Positions 1-13,560 of a stretch of 64,000 bases of DNA are shown here, one piece after another (the first letter of the stretch is position 1; each line of letters starts with the position of its first letter). Position numbers and translations under genes: made by a program. This DNA is from Heterobilharzia americana (lineage: Eukaryota; Platyhelminthes; Trematoda; Strigeidida; Schistosomatidae): contig OX104132.1 in the NCBI GenBank assembly GCA_944470555.2, positions 352,931 to 416,930 on the forward strand, read 5' to 3'. The notes below the pieces were generated by a model, which saw only the letters and a list, made by a program, of their open reading frames with translations, did not search any database and was not told where the DNA came from.

Positions 1-39
1 TGACCTACTTCACGAATAAGTAGTCCCAGCTCAAGATCA

Positions 40-2000
40 TATTGCTCCAGCGTTCCAAAGAGAAATTAAGAATAATAAACTTGACTTTATATCTACGAAA
101 GTACGCAACCACATGCATAACTATGCCATATAGCTCTACAAGCGCAATGACTTTTCACTGCCTATCAGGCTCGAAACCACGTACAATATATTTAAGGCAG
201 AAGGGAAACTGGAAGTCGTTAAACAAGAACGCATTCAATGCAGCAAGGCTAGCAACACGGAGGCACTAGTGAGACTGACAAAATCCGGAAAAGCAGCGTT
301 AGAGATAGTGCCCCTAGTTTATTTATGGGCCGTGGGAACCTCTGCGACAACCCACCACAAATCCGTCTGGCTATCGGTTTGCTCGCTACTTTACACAAGA
401 GAACAAGACAGAAACCATTGATACATTGTAAATATCGACCCATTCGATAAGTACTGCGCTCTTCACTCAACAAAACGTTTCTTTTGCAATAGTATCACTG
501 AGAACCTCATACATCACTGAACCTGACGAGGACCCGATTATCCTGCCAAAAAGAGGTGAAGAAGACATGTTCCTGGCCTTCTTGAAGCCCTTCAGTACAT
601 CCTTCTCCAGCGGCAGTTACCCTGAAAACTGGGAACCACCATACATATATTCCGCTTACAAATGTAGATCAACATCTAACGTAGAAAACTGCCAACCCAT
701 AAGGATCACCTTGATAGTACCTAGGACCACGCGAAAGGCGATTGCGGAGGAAGTTGTCGACTACATAACGACAGACCAGTCATTTTCTCTGGCACAACAA
801 GAATTCCTGACGTGCCGGTCACCCACTACCTGCATTATTGACTATCCAGACGGTGTTACAAGCAAGCTCGGCCAGGGCCTATCAGGTACTATCTTTTCTT
901 AGGCTTCAAGCAAGTATTCGACGAGGTCCCTATAAAGGAGAATTGATCTGAAAATCCCTCACGATCACCCTATTTGATTTCATTGACATTTTTTAAAATA
1001 TTTTTACCCTCGTTATGGATAGTGTACCTTTGACCCTAGCCGTTGTAATGTTACTTGGTTGTTTGACTGTCTTCTTTGACCTTTTACTCAGCATTTGCCT
1101 TTGTATGGTTGAGACTTGTTATGAATGTCTCACTTTCCTATTATGTGATGCTAGACTGTTGACCTTTTCACAAACGACCTGAAGATTCTCTGCAGCCTTC
1201 CCTGAGCGGCGGTCACACGTCTCTGAAGAGATTATTCAGGTGGAGCGTGACCTGGCAGCTCCCTTTAGACCCAAATAAAAGTGTCTTTCTCCACTTTAAT
1301 AAATCCCACCCAGATGCAACACTACACCTGGGCGTCACCTCGCTTCAGATGTTCAACACCCAATATCACCCAATCCGGGAGTTTCACTTTTAAGGTGAGT
1401 GCAGATTAATTGGTTCATAAAAGCAGACTCCTGGGTTTTTAACACAGGAATGTATCACATCTAAGGTCAAATGCATGCTACTTAAAGTTAGGGTTCACTC
1501 AATAATGGGCTGCGGCATAGTTATCAGTGGAAATAAGCAAATGTCTGGAAGAATTCGAGTCGGGAACATCCAGAGAATCTCTACTTGGCGCCTACTTATA
1601 AATGACGATATTTTATTCCTTACGGAGTAGGGTGCTGAAAACTAGAATTAGAACCACTCCGGCTAGGATGCCTGAAGCTCAGCTTGGCCTTTGTTCGTCT
1701 CCTTTTGCTTGGAAAACCTAAAAAGAACCGTTCTATCACTTTAAAATCAACATCAGCATATAGTCTCCGTGCTAGTGAACACAGCGTTCCAATGAATAAG
1801 CATCTCTCGCAACTCCGACGTTGGTGTTTCATAGCGCAGTATAGTACACCGTGGAACGAACTTCCCTCTTCTACACAAGGATGTCGATCTCTTGGCCGGT
1901 TTCAGCGATCGCTTAATGAATTTATCCTGTCTAACGATTTTCACCAATTTTCTGACAGCCAACTCATGATCTGTGATAACATGTACGATGGCGCTGCTGG
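40..2000 (+). mobile_element. CR1-like (SR1-type) non-LTR retrotransposon, decayed
   Basis: Several frames in succession read as parts of a CR1/Jockey-type reverse transcriptase. At 560-900 there is FLAFLKPFSTSFSSGSYPEN and further RT core positions. At 1225-1380 the thumb-type WQLPLDPNKSVFLHF appears. At 1790-1960 there is a C-terminal tail with RRWCFIAQYSTPWNELP, typical of this clade. Stops and frameshifts break it throughout. The stretch 960-1170 matches nothing I recognise and may be inserted DNA. Confidence 0.65.
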
Positions 2001-2009
2001 TACGTAGGC

Positions 2010-4055
2010 CGAAAGGTGACTTACGTGAAAATAGCATGGGCACGTCAGGCCAGAGATTAAGCACATGTTTTAATTCAAAATGTGACGGAACAGCTGACCC
2101 AGAATATGTGGGTAGTGCCGTGCATAACGTGATGCGATTTATGACACTGGATTGTGCAGACACCCTGATGTAATCTCCATTTCTTCATATCACAACTAAT
2201 CTCTCGATTTAACACCCCTCCACCCAGGACCATGAAAAATCAATCTTCCATTTGCCACTTCAAGTAAATAAATCTAGCCTACCACAATCAGCACCAATAT
2301 TTCTCTGACTGTGATCGCACCTTGGACATATCTTCTTCAGCAAGCATCCACTCACTTTTGCTGCGTAATGCAAAAGTGATCATGTACTGATCACAGGATT
2401 TCTTCAAGAAACAATATGGTTAGCAGAGGGAAAAAAAGGTTTTTTGAAGTAAGAAAGTTTGAGAAGGTATATGGTAAAAGAATATCGGCGACGGGCCGAT
2501 AGATAATTCAAAACACCAAAACTTCTAAACGACATAAGAAGACGGCAGCTCTGCTTGCGGAGATTTACGGAAGTCACCCTTTTCCGTCGGATGGCTAAGG
2601 GTAGGTGACGTTCCTGGACACAAAATGATCTAGCACAACAAAGACTACAAGTAACGCCAGATACCTGACTACCAGTGCATCGACCTCTAACTTCCTCTAT
2701 GCCGGCCGTACCATTATGGTTAGCGAAGGGAGTGGAGGTTGAGGGGGGCCTAAGCAATGAAAGCACGTGGCACAAGCAGAGCAGTGATGGACTAAGATAA
2801 TGCAGAAACGCTTGACGTCATGAGATGGTAGGTATGAAGGCAGAGGCTTATGGAAACCGCCCTTATCTGAGGTTATTAGACCCAATATACGCCCCACACC
2901 CTCTTTTCCCCCTCTCTTTCTTCAACCCTACATGTATATATCAAAGGTCTTACTGGTTTTTAAGTGCGAAACGAACCCGCCATCGTTAGGCATTTGAAAT
3001 ACAGCCTAAACCCAAACATAAGAAATGCACCATATAAAACTCCAATGGTGCACTGTAAGTTCAATATAAATCGATGAAGCCTCATATTTTCCGAGTTTTC
3101 ATGGCATATTCTAGTCATCAGTATTTTGTCTTCATATTCCAAGATAACCAACCCTAGCTCTCACGCCCCTACGCTTCCTTTTCTCATCCTACGTGCAGAT
3201 TATGACGGCAGATCATACCAGCTCACAACCAGCATCGAAATAAACTTCTTGTCACCTACAAGCGCAAAAGAAAGACTCCAAAGACAATTCATTCCAGACT
3301 ACGGGCTCACCAGAACTTGTGGCTCCAATTGGAACTGCATCTAGAAGTTTTGTTAATAAGTGCTTCTTGTAGTGAAACATGCAGTTGCTTCAACTCCTTA
3401 CAACCACCCACCCAGCAACGAAGCTAACCGGAGGTGACTTCACATGGAGCGCCGAACTTTAAGGTTTACTGAGTGGTCTAATGACGAAATGTTATATATT
3501 CTCCACTGTAATATGACAACGGCACCCGAATAGAATTATATCTTTGGCTTATTTTATTCAAGTGGCTCTTTCTACATCATCGTAGATTACAGCGATCGCT
3601 GCGGGCTGTATGATGCCATTCAGCACTGGTCGCAAATTTTTCTCGTCCATTATAGTGTTCAACTTTAGTTTCTCAGTTATCTGCAACGGCACAAATTTAC
3701 TGAGTACTCATACATTTTAGCCTCATTTATGCTTAACATTCGGCATGCAATGTACTCTTGCTGATTATGGGACTCGCTGCTGCTACGACACTGCTCATAC
3801 TGAGCGATTATACCCGTATCAAATTTCTTTGCTGCTGTGTAACAAAAAGGCTTTTACCCAATATTTGTGACCATCAACATATAAGCAACCGCATATTCTG
3901 CAAATTTATGTATGGTGCGACGACTTATTCTCTCCAGACTTTCTCAGCGTAACTGAAACCAATAACGTTCAAATATTGCTTCTGAAAACGGCATGTCTTC
4001 GTGTACTCCGTTATTCGAAGTATATTACTATTATGCCTCACAGTGAATTAGGCAG
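2010..4055. other. No gene recognised
   Basis: Short open frames on both strands show no family motifs. The related strings ATGGTTAGC at 2416 and 2715 hint at an internal repeat, but I cannot classify it. Confidence 0.3.
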
Positions 4056-4059
4056 AACA

Positions 4060-4330
4060 TATTCAAACGTACCAGCTGTGGGAGAGTACGCTCATAAATC
4101 GGACAACCCCTACCACGCTTGTGATGCAGGTTAGTGCAAAACGTGTGTCGCCATCTATGCACAGACCTACATCAAGGATTGAGGTGGGACTCCATGATTC
4201 GGTGACTGATATCGCAGCAGGTGTAGTCCGTAAAACTGTCGTACTTAAGTCAGAGATTTCTGTCGGCAGAGAGCGTGCATTGATGAGAAGTGTGGAAAGG
4301 TTACTATGACTTGTAAAGTACTTTGCAGCA
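4060..4330 (-). mobile_element. CR1-like endonuclease N-terminus, remnant
   Basis: On the minus strand the frame includes LSTLLINARSLPTEISDL and ISVTESW. This is the start of the APE-type endonuclease in CR1/SR1-like elements (pattern N-A-R-S-L-x-N-K, then I-x-V-T-E-S-W). It lacks the later catalytic motifs. The open frames just upstream on the same strand (4542-4799) may be its ORF1 or leader, which is unproven. Confidence 0.55.
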
Positions 4331-4339
4331 TCCTTTATG

Positions 4340-6255
4340 TCCAGTTGATTAGAGAGGTTTTCTACGCCCGCTTCATTAGACAGCACGCTACTAACCTTAC
4401 TGACATGCTGACACTCAGCAGTGATGTATGAAGGTTTGACCGGTGAGATTTTATCGTCCTAGGATTTCGAAACACCTGCTTTCGAAGACGCATGTAGGTA
4501 GTCGATGTTTGGTCTGTTCTTACCAGCCACGTACAGCATGTTTATGGCCGGTGTAAATCGAGGATGGAGGCTTCAAGCTTGTGTTTCTGGGAGGTGAAAC
4601 GAGACTTTAAACCACGAGTTGCACACATTGTGCGGGATACCAAAAAGATTTTGATGAGGCTCGGAAGTAAGGGTTGTCTTAAAGGAGGAACTATATATAT
4701 TCCTGTAGTACCGACTGGGACTGTCGGGGTGCCAGTGTAAGTTTGGGTGGGTGTGCGTGACATGCATGACACAAAAATATTCAGTATGTCGCATGGCATC
4801 CTACTGGGACTCTGGTGACTGGATAAGCGTGGCCTGGGGTATTACCCGATATCGGATACCTCCAAGTTATTATGCTGTCACCTTCTAACGGTCGAAGTTA
4901 AGTGGAAAATATGCTCTTTGGGTGGGTTCTCTTTATGAATCACCCTATTTCTCATGGATCTGGTAGCAATTTTGCGTGTTGCGAGCATGGTAGCAAGAGT
5001 TATTCTTCTTCATTGTTCGACTAAATGAGTTTAAAATTCTCTTTCGTCGAGAACTTCGTAGACTTAAAGGGTAAGGTTTTACCTGCGGGTCTGCGTTTAG
5101 TGACATTACTGTCGTATAACAGTTTGCTGACAACGGTTACTTTGGGGGGCTAGTGTCTATAGTTGCGGTTTCGCGATCAACCAAAGCACTGCGTTGGCTT
5201 ACATCTAAGTTCACTTGAGTTTGCTGTACTGCTGGAATAACTGGCATAGTAGGATTAATCGTCCGAGCAACACCGTTTCCTTGTTTTCTTATGCAAGCAG
5301 TATCCTCAGAAGCTTATATATGATGAGGTGGTAGGGTAGTTTTTCATTTTTTATAGACTGATATTGCATTTTTCCGGTACAACTGCAATAGTTTTCAAGT
5401 GTCTGCTGAGTCTTATGTGATTCTGAGGGTCAGCGAACCTTTAAGCATCATATGATGCAGTGAAATTGAAAAAGATATGGTAGCCCAACTGTGCCGTCTT
5501 TTTCTAGAGGGTTCTGCAGTCGAGGTGCATGATCATCACATAACAACAGTTCACTTTTCATATCCTGATGACATCCACGGGGACGTTATGTATGTAAGGC
5601 CTGTTGAGAGGGTGCCACTCTCTTCATCCCCCAGTCGCCAAGCAGTCCACTAGAGTTTCAGCCTTTCCAATGTAGTTTGTGACTAGGCTGTTGTTTTTCC
5701 AGACTAGGTATTCTGATGGTTGAAAGTCCCCTACTGCCCTCTTGATTTCATCTTTCACCGTCGACTACTCTTCCATTATCTCGGATGTCATCATTCGTTA
5801 CCAACACAATGTCCTAAGCCCCAACAAAAGCTTTAGGGCACGTAGGTGTGTCAGGATCTGAGTTATGTGACTCACACACCAGAATAGCGGTGAAACCGGC
5901 TCTTGTCCCTTTTGCTGCAGATGTCTACCTTTGAGCACCCAGATTTTGTCCATCGCATTCTTGAAATAAGTCCAAGGTGAGATTTGAAGCTCAGAGGGAA
6001 AATCGACGGTCAAAGTTATGTATCCCAAAGAAGCGGGAATACACTATCTATTGGGTATACCGCGGCCTCAGACAGAATTCACAGTAGTGATGGGCTTAAC
6101 ACGACAAGAAATTCATGAATAGAAATGATCAAGAACCAGGTGCAAGAGAAGTCCATGAATTCAGTGTTACCGCACTATGTCAAATTCCTTTTTTCGGGAA
6201 ATCTGAATGAAATTCAGTCGCTTGAGAAATTACCATTTACATGCACACTGTATTA
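4340..6255. other. No gene recognised
   Basis: Open frames up to 85 codons on the minus strand (4542-4799, 5798-6028) have no motif I can name. They lie upstream of the CR1-like endonuclease remnant in its orientation and could be its leader region. Confidence 0.25.
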
Positions 6256-6259
6256 TCGT

Positions 6260-9200
6260 TATTTGTTCTTCGGGTTCCCAGTGGAACATAGGGCTTCAGC
6301 AGCACGTCACCACTTCAATCTGTTCTCTCCAGTTTTCTTTCTTAACCTGGCTCCACGACTGCCCACAAGTTTCCATTTCTCCCTTACACTATCTCCTCCA
6401 TGCCTCTCTCGGACGCTCAAACCGTCATTTCCAATTTGGGTTCCACTCGACGGCCCGGCCTGGCTTAAGATGTCCTTAAATGGTCCACTCAGCGTGTGTT
6501 CAATCCATTTTCATTTTCTTCGTCTGCATATTTGCCGGAAGATAGGTTGTTGGCTGGTTGGTTCGTTGCCGGGGTGAGTACATTCTCGCTTATTCTTATT
6601 ATTCTGGTCATCCACCTGATCTTCAGCATGGAGTGGGCGCAGGTGGTAGTTGTTGATGTACATCTGTAGTTTGTTGGGAATGCTTTCCGTAACACGTCCA
6701 GCTTCTGAAGCATATAGAAGCAGTGACTTGACTGAAGTTAGTTTCGAAAATCCGGATCTTGTTTTCTAAGCTGAGTGCAGTAGATATCCACAGTGACTTC
6801 AGATTAATAAAAGCCTGTTTTGCTTTCCCAATCCTCGCTTTGACTTCCTCATCTGCGCCGCCTGTAGTTGAAACGATGCAGCCTAGGAAGGTGAAGGAGA
6901 CTACTTTCTTGGTATCCTCCAGTTGATGGTGATTGAAGCTTGTTGTTGGTTGAGTATCTTGATCACCCATGTCTTCTCTACGTTCACAAGAAGCCTTGTC
7001 CTTGCTGCCCTGGTTTTTCTGCCGACTTGTTGGTTTTTGCTTTCAAATTTTTGAGCTTGCGCGACATTAGACATAAATCATCATGGTCGAAATTCAAATC
7101 TTCTAGGGTCTTTTCGCTGCTTATCTTCTCTCAACTCGGGGTTTGCCGCATCATCCGGCAGACCACAATCAGGAAGATCGCCGGTGGTAGTAGGCAGCCT
7201 CGTCTTACTCCTGTCTTCACCTCAAAAGCATTGCCGGGTCCTCCACCGTCAGTCACTTGGCATGTGGCATCGTCAGATGGCTGCTGTTGAATAAGGTTGG
7301 TAAGGGTTTGTAGCACTAAAGCAGTGGTGCTGAAGCAGTTTCGAAATTGCTTCTCGGTAGACGCTGTCGAACGTCTTTACAAACTCGATGAAGTCGAGAT
7401 AGAGAGCTGACTGCCATTCTATGCTCTGTTCTACGATGCTGAATAGTGTAGCGTTGCAGTTTGATCCGCACGTGATTTGTTGGTCCTGAGTCCAGCCATC
7501 CTGTTCCAGTCGTAATCTTGAATCCAGGATGATGTGGCACAATATTTTGCTTGGATGGACAAGGGAAGAGCATGATTCTGCACCAGTTCTTGCAAAGGCT
7601 AAGGTAGCCCTCGTTTGGGATTTTAACAAGGTAACCCTTCTTCCAATCAATGGGCAGATACCTTTCCTTCCTTCCTTCCAAACCTTCTGCAATAGCGGTG
7701 TGAGCGCGTCCGCTTTTGTCTCTGAGTCTATTTTCGGTGTTTCTAGGGGAATTCCATCTGGTCCCGCTGCTTTCCCGGATTTCAGCGACATTATGGCCTT
7801 TAGGCCTCCATTTTGACTGTTGTCGAAGGCCTTGTGTACACTGTAAATCCTACGGCCGGGATGCTGGTGATATTTCTTGACGAGTTGCAGGTGGTGGCAG
7901 TGGTCGACTCAAGAGTTTTGTGAAATGGTCAACCCATCGTTTCTCTTGTCCCTCCTCTTGGTGCTGACTAAGTTTCCTTCACTATCTCCTATTGGTTTCA
8001 TCTGTGCCGTGTTGACCTCTTCACATACAGTTGTTGGTTGTTTGATATAATGTTGTCCTCTATCACCTTCCATGCTTCCATGGAGATCAATTTCCTGTCT
8101 TGTTTCTTCTTCCTTCTTAACGCGATTATGCAGGTTTCCTTCTACGTCTTTTTCATAGAGTTCCATTGTTCCTCCACTCGGGGTTTCTCGGGAATGCCCC
8201 ATGTCTCCCATTTTTTCCTGATGACTGCAACGAAGATATCCTTCATAGTTTCGTCTCTGAGATTATGTTCTGGGTGTTGAACTTAAACTGTGGTTTATCA
8301 CCAACTCCCTTGAAGGCTTCCAACTTGATTTTGAAGGTTCGTTGAACTACATAGTGAGTGGTCTGAATCTGCATCCTCTCCCCCTCCTTGATCTTTATCC
8401 AGTGGGCTGCGTCTCTACTCTCTTCAGATTGAAATGAATTCGATATGATTTTACGTGTGTCCATCTGGTGAAATTCATGTCTCTGTGAATATATTCATGT
8501 TTGTACACGCCGGCCCCAACCACCAACTCATTAAATGCGCAGAAGTCCGCAAATAGCTCTACATTTTCATTTGTTTAACCGAGTGCTTCTCGACCAATAA
8601 TTGGCATCCTTCCTGTGTTGTCCGCTCCCAGTTTGGCATTCACCTCAGCCCACCCATTAGAATTCTGACCTCGCCAACTTGGGTCTTGTCCATAACTGAC
8701 TGCAGATGTCTGCAGAACTACTCCTTCGCGTCTTGATCTGCATTATTTGTAAGTGTGTAGCGCAGCATTGAATGATTGTGACCTTTGTCCTTTTGAGTTA
8801 AGTCTTTCTGTCATGATCCTGCAGGAGGAGATTGATTCCAACCGCATGAGAGCCTTTGGTACTTTTAGGGACAAGACTCATTGCGGTTGTGGTTGTCGTC
8901 TGGGCGACAATATTGCAAGAGATTATTGACTCCTTTCCAGTTGACAGCTTGGAAAGCCCACTTCAATTCAATCTACCTTCACAGATTCCTAGCACTTCCA
9001 TCCCATCCCTCCTCACTTCTTTCTCAATCTGGGCGGCCTTGCTAGATTCACACATGGTGCAGAAGTCCCATATTCCTATTCTTGTTTCCGCTTTCACCGA
9101 GAGTAGAGGCGAAACATCGACCAGCTGCCTTCCTGAAGGTTTTCACCAACCGGCGTCATTTCGTCTCTCCGACTCCAGCGAGGAATAAGTTCTATTTCAT

Positions 9201-9330
9201 GTTTCTTATTTCCTTTGCGCCTTGAAGTTTCTTCGGTGGTTGGATTGGTTCTACGGGGTAGGGTTGCCAGCCGTATGCCCAACCTACCCTCTTTGTCCGG
9301 GCTTAGGACCGGCTAGTAATTCCGTCTCTG
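6260..9330 (-). mobile_element. RTE-clade non-LTR retrotransposon, second family, near full length but broken
   Basis: Reading the minus strand from 9330 down, a GC-richer leader comes first. Endonuclease remnants follow (NAKLGADNTGRMPIIG and ELFADFCAFNELVVGAGV near 8530-8660). The RT begins with LKSGKAAGPDGIPLE near 7760, then continues with IEWQSALYLDFIEFVKTFDS near 7400 and FEVKTGVRRGCLLPP near 7200. A C-terminal part with FTFLGCIVSTTGGADEEVKA lies near 6870. Many indels and stops are present. The 3' end near 6270 matches other copies at 23,690, 46,100 and 60,015. Confidence 0.8.
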
Positions 9331-9389
9331 TAACTGTTATCCAGACGTCAGTTTACACCTTGGCTACAATCTTATAACTCAATATGTGA

Positions 9390-10130
9390 TTTTGGTATTA
9401 GGTATTCTCGTAACTTAACGTTTGCGGAATATGCCCAGTCTCTTGCCTCCAAGTGTAGGCGCTCAGTTGGCCTTTTGCTTAAACACGCGAATACCACTGA
9501 GGCTAGACTGCTTTTATTCAGGGTAATGATCCACCCAGTATTGAATATGGCATAATCACGCTGAGCAATATGAAAGCATCAGACGGGATACTAATTGAGA
9601 ATGTTCAAAGAAAGTTTACCCGCTATGTACTGGGCAGTCACGAAGAACCTGATTATGGGGAAGGTGTAAGAAACTGAAAATTCACCCACTTTGGCCAAGA
9701 CGCCTTAAGCTCAACCTCAACCTATTTTTACGCCTTCTGTGTGGCATTACTCACGCCTGTTGCTCTCCTACTCTTAAGCCTATGTCCTCACATAGCCTAT
9801 GCAATCGTGAATGCACTGTACCTGTAGAAAAGCACCATCTTAAACTTAAGTCACGATCCTTTATGTCACAGTACAGCAAGTTATGGAATAAGCTTCCACA
9901 TTTTATTCGCTCTTGCATGTCAGCATTTCAGTTTCGACGTCTACTCGACGAATTCTCTATTTCGCGAATATCTACAAATTTCTTGACATTCATACTATAT
10001 CCACAAATACGAAGCATAATGGAGCAGTCGGCGGTTAACAATGGTCATGCCATTGCGTCCAATGTGAACGTACCCAGACCTCTAAATGTAAGAATCGGTT
10101 TTGCTAAAGCCCTCCAGTTCCTTTGATGCA
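9390..10130 (+). mobile_element. CR1-like retrotransposon, RT C-terminal part
   Basis: Plus-strand frames give YAQSLASKCRRSVGLLLKHA, IEYGIITLSNMKAS and KLKSRSFMSQYSKLWNKLPH, the standard C-terminal run of CR1/Jockey-type RTs. The tail closes with FQFRRLLDEFSIS. At least two frameshifts are needed to follow it. Confidence 0.65.
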
Positions 10131-11189
10131 GATGGCTTTACGATTGCACACAAGGGTGTGCATACCGACTTCTCTCCGTATAATGAACTTAAAAGCACTG
10201 TTTTCCTCTCAAAGCCACTACGGTACACCCTAAAAATCTTAAGAACCTTATAATGGAGGACTATGCAGTTGATTTCACATGTATACATGAAAATATTCAC
10301 TAAGTCCGAATAATTCAATAAAAAAGAATGGGGACTTCTCTCTTCTCCAAATTTGATAGCGTAGTAGTTTCTCTTTCCATATCTGCCTGTGCGCCTTCTT
10401 TCTTTCCCATTCGCAGAAATTGCTGCAAGTCGGCATATGATGCTCAAATTCAGTCTGAACATAGTTACTTTATGGAAATAACACCTGCTCATTGACGCCA
10501 ATAATCACTAGACTGCTCCCGCTTTTTCGCAAATTCCGGGCCATCTTCAAGAATAACTCACCTACTGTTCATGATTCTTCTTGGGACGAACCGTCTGATC
10601 ATTTTCAGCTGCACAGACATTCTGAACAGGTGATTGAACCGGAGACCAATTTACATATTGGCCCAGGACGTCACTTACCTGCAACGGCTCCACGCTACAC
10701 ATTTTCCAGTACTCTGTACCAAGAGATCTTTTCATATGGAACTTACTATGCATCAAATACACTTCTCGAATGATGCTGCCTACGCTAATACAAACGATAC
10801 CCGAAGTCTATGTAATAATAATGCCACTTGGACTATTGACCTTTGCGGCATCTATTTTCATCCAATGCAACAAGTATTCCCAGCAGAATTATTCTATATA
10901 TCCTTTAAACGTAACATGGTGGCCCGGAAGTGCGTTGATATAGCCATACACATCGGTTATTTAATTGCGGACATTTTATTGGTACTCCAGATTGTATAAA
11001 TGGGTCCTCTGTGGCTAGCAAAACTAAAAACTGAAGATCCTTTTGAGTAATAAACTGTTATATTACTAATTAGCAAACCATGCAAATGGACCAACAACGT
11101 CGGTTGATTATAATGCAAACTTCGAACATTGCGCGCTTTTGATATCGATAGTGGAACCTGTCTGCGAGGTGGGAGATGAAAATCTGTGT
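10131..11189. other. No gene recognised
   Basis: Open frames of up to 139 codons (10082-10501 minus, 10634-10999 plus) carry no known motif. Part of this stretch may be the 3' untranslated region of the CR1-like copy that ends upstream. Confidence 0.25.
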
Positions 11190-11620
11190 CCATTTCATGA
11201 ATTTCAGCAAAATTTTAATTAGATTATGCACGCTAATGACCTGTTACGTAAACTATTCAACACTAAATACCAGCTTGTAAACCTTCAAAAATTATGAATT
11301 TGATGGCGCCTGTAAACTGGTATCCCTCATGTTTAACCCATTATATGAGGATAATGCTTATTATTATCTAAACGTTTTACACTCTATGTACGCTGTAAAG
11401 TAATATTTACTCGTTCGTTTCATAACTAGCAGGACCTTCGGCAGTTTTTAATTGAGTTTAATGACATTCCATCAGTACCATTCAGGGCCCAAGTCCGGCA
11501 GATATTTTGAGATGTGTCAGCGTGATGAAGCCTGTAAACTGGCTTCTCTCGTGCTAAACTTTTTTAACGCGAGAATAAAACATTTATTTATTTATTTATA
11601 ATTAGTGAAGCAGTAAACTA
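11190..11620 (+). mobile_element. Two CR1-like 3' ends in tandem
   Basis: The motif GCCTGTAAACTGG occurs at about 11306 and 11530. Each is followed by a short spacer with CTCATG or CTCGTG and an AT-rich tail. The second ends in three to four TTTA/AATA units (11577-11602). This looks like two CR1-type 3' termini side by side in the same orientation. Confidence 0.45.
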
Positions 11621-12059
11621 GGCGGTGCTTACATGCACTTTGGATATCCATCATGCTTGTGTATTTCGTGCTTTAATTCCACCTATATAAGCTCGACGAT
11701 CGTCCTTGATCAATGAACATGTGCCAGCCAAAAATTTCTGACTGGTATATGACCACGTACGCGAGCCAGCTTGTGCGTATGTTTGCCGGAAGAAAATTAT
11801 TATTACTATTACCATAAAAGTGAATATCATTCTACAAGTTACCCAAGAGGAAGATTTGGGACTCATCTTGTCCGCCAATCAAGACACCACTATGAAGTAT
11901 GATGAAGTAACTCCATAGATACAGTCTATTACCAACTTTGTTTGGCGGCAGCTTAGAGTCCAACCCTCCTCCATCTTCCTCATGGCCTTCAAAACCTTCG
12001 AATGATCATGCCTTTACGTTGTTAGTAAACAGCCCCCGCTGCTTGTGGGAAACTCAGAC

Positions 12060-12785
12060 CTCCTGGGAAACGTGAAGAAAGGGGAAGCTAAGTATGTCGT
12101 GAAGCTGAGGGTTGAACCTTATCGTGGACGGTTCCGAAAACTTGACTTATTCATTCTTAATCGCTGTGGAGGAAGGAAGAGCAGAAAAGGACCTAGGATT
12201 AAACTTTTCTGACACTCTGGATGCTAGTGCCAACTATAAGAGGGTGGCAGCAAAGGTGAACGCTATCATGCACTTCTCAAAAAGGAAGTTTTAAGACCTA
12301 AATTTTGGGTTACTCCTCATAGTATTTAAAACCCACGCTAGACCTCACCTAGAGGTATTCGACACGACAGCCCCCCTCAACTACAAGGAGGGGCCAATAT
12401 TCTAGAGAATGCGTAGAGAAGAGCTACAAGGCCGGTTGTCGGACTAACAGGCAGAACATATGCGCAATGTCTTTGGCGACTGGACCTGTTCATGTCGAGC
12501 TACCAAAGAAAGAGAGGAAACCCAGCCTACGAGATCATCCACCCGGCGGACCACTCCACAAGGTCAACGATATCAGCCCAAAGCCGACAGTCTTACGGGA
12601 ACCCCACACATATGCCCTACCATAGGGGGAAGACTTAAGTGAGATGTAACTTCTTGTCTCACAGAGTGCGTGGTCTGTGGAATGCTGTGCCGAGGAAAGT
12701 AGCCACGGCTACGTCATTTGACCCCAAACGGCTGCTGGATGAGTACGTGAGTGCGAACGTCATGCTAAGAAGTCCTCTGTAGCGA
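12060..12785 (+). mobile_element. CR1/Jockey-type RT C-terminal remnant
   Basis: Frames include EKDLGLNFSDTLDASANYKR, AAKVNAIMHFSKRKF, ARPHLEVFDTTAP and HRVRGLWNAVPRKV. These correspond to the region after the RT core up to the terminal WN-x-(L/V)-P motif. It differs clearly from the two copies at 1-2 kb and 9.4 kb, so it represents another lineage. Confidence 0.6.
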
Positions 12786-13429
12786 CAGGACGTATGTTCA
12801 CCCACACCTCTATTCCCCAGCAATAAGATCCCCCCATATTGTTACCAGCTACAATTGTTTTCCATGAGTACTTTACACTCCTCTTTTTCTCATTTCCACC
12901 AGCACTATGTCTCACACCACTTTTAAAGCTACGCTTAATACTTGATTGCAGGTGCTCACAGAAACAGGACTTTCTAAAGGTTAGTTTATCTATCTGGGAG
13001 CTTCGTCGCTTCCTTCAAGAAACCAAGTTACAATTTGTAAAATATACTATCAAATAGACAATTACCACCTCGAAAGTTGTAAGCAGGAAAAATGTAAAGA
13101 CTTCTGTGATCACCGAAGGAGTTTAACCCAGCGAAAAGAGTCGAGCCTGAAATTTCGAGCCCAAAACTACGAGTTTCCCCTGTTTGTACTACTAATTTGG
13201 GATACAAGCTATTGGATATTAGAAAATGTCTAGTGGCAAATGGGAATATTGCGTTACTTACTAATGTGTCAGCGTAATGTGAAATTGCCAATACTTGGTT
13301 ATACATTGCTTCCTATATCACAAATATATTTTTCTGTCATATAAAAGCCTCTGCAGTTAGGACCTTGACTTGAGTCCTAAGGTCGCACTGCTAAAGTCAT
13401 CGGTAAACTTCGTACATGCTATATTTCAG
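12786..13429 (+). other. Upstream region of the SNX14-type gene, possible promoter
   Basis: This non-repetitive stretch lies between a CR1-like remnant and the first likely exon. The promoter or a missing first exon should lie here or further upstream. I see no convincing TATA box, start codon context or trans-splice acceptor that would settle the 5' end. Confidence 0.3.
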
Positions 13430-13560
13430 GACTACTTGCACCATCTCCATAGCAGAAAAATAGATAATAATTTCACTTTTAAAAAGTTTTTTCCCTACTT
13501 ATATTGTCTCACCAATTTATTTTGCTGGGAGCTATATTGGAATGATCTGGCTGAGTTTAA
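13430..13560 (+). CDS. SNX14: Candidate 5' exon of the SNX14-type gene
   Basis: The frame is open after the acceptor ending TATATTTCAG and closes at a weak donor (GTGACT at 13561) in phase 2, which fits the next exon. It contains a partly hydrophobic stretch, [18 protein letters not shown], in the place where vertebrate SNX14 has its first membrane helix. The open frame extends upstream to about 13358 with no in-frame ATG, so either the exon is longer or another 5' exon exists. A 27-bp GT-AG segment (13403-13429) could be a micro-intron, but it is in frame and may equally be coding. Confidence 0.45.

Noticed and set aside
13028..13306. Minus-strand 92-codon open frame
   Set aside because: No motif and no supporting context; likely chance.
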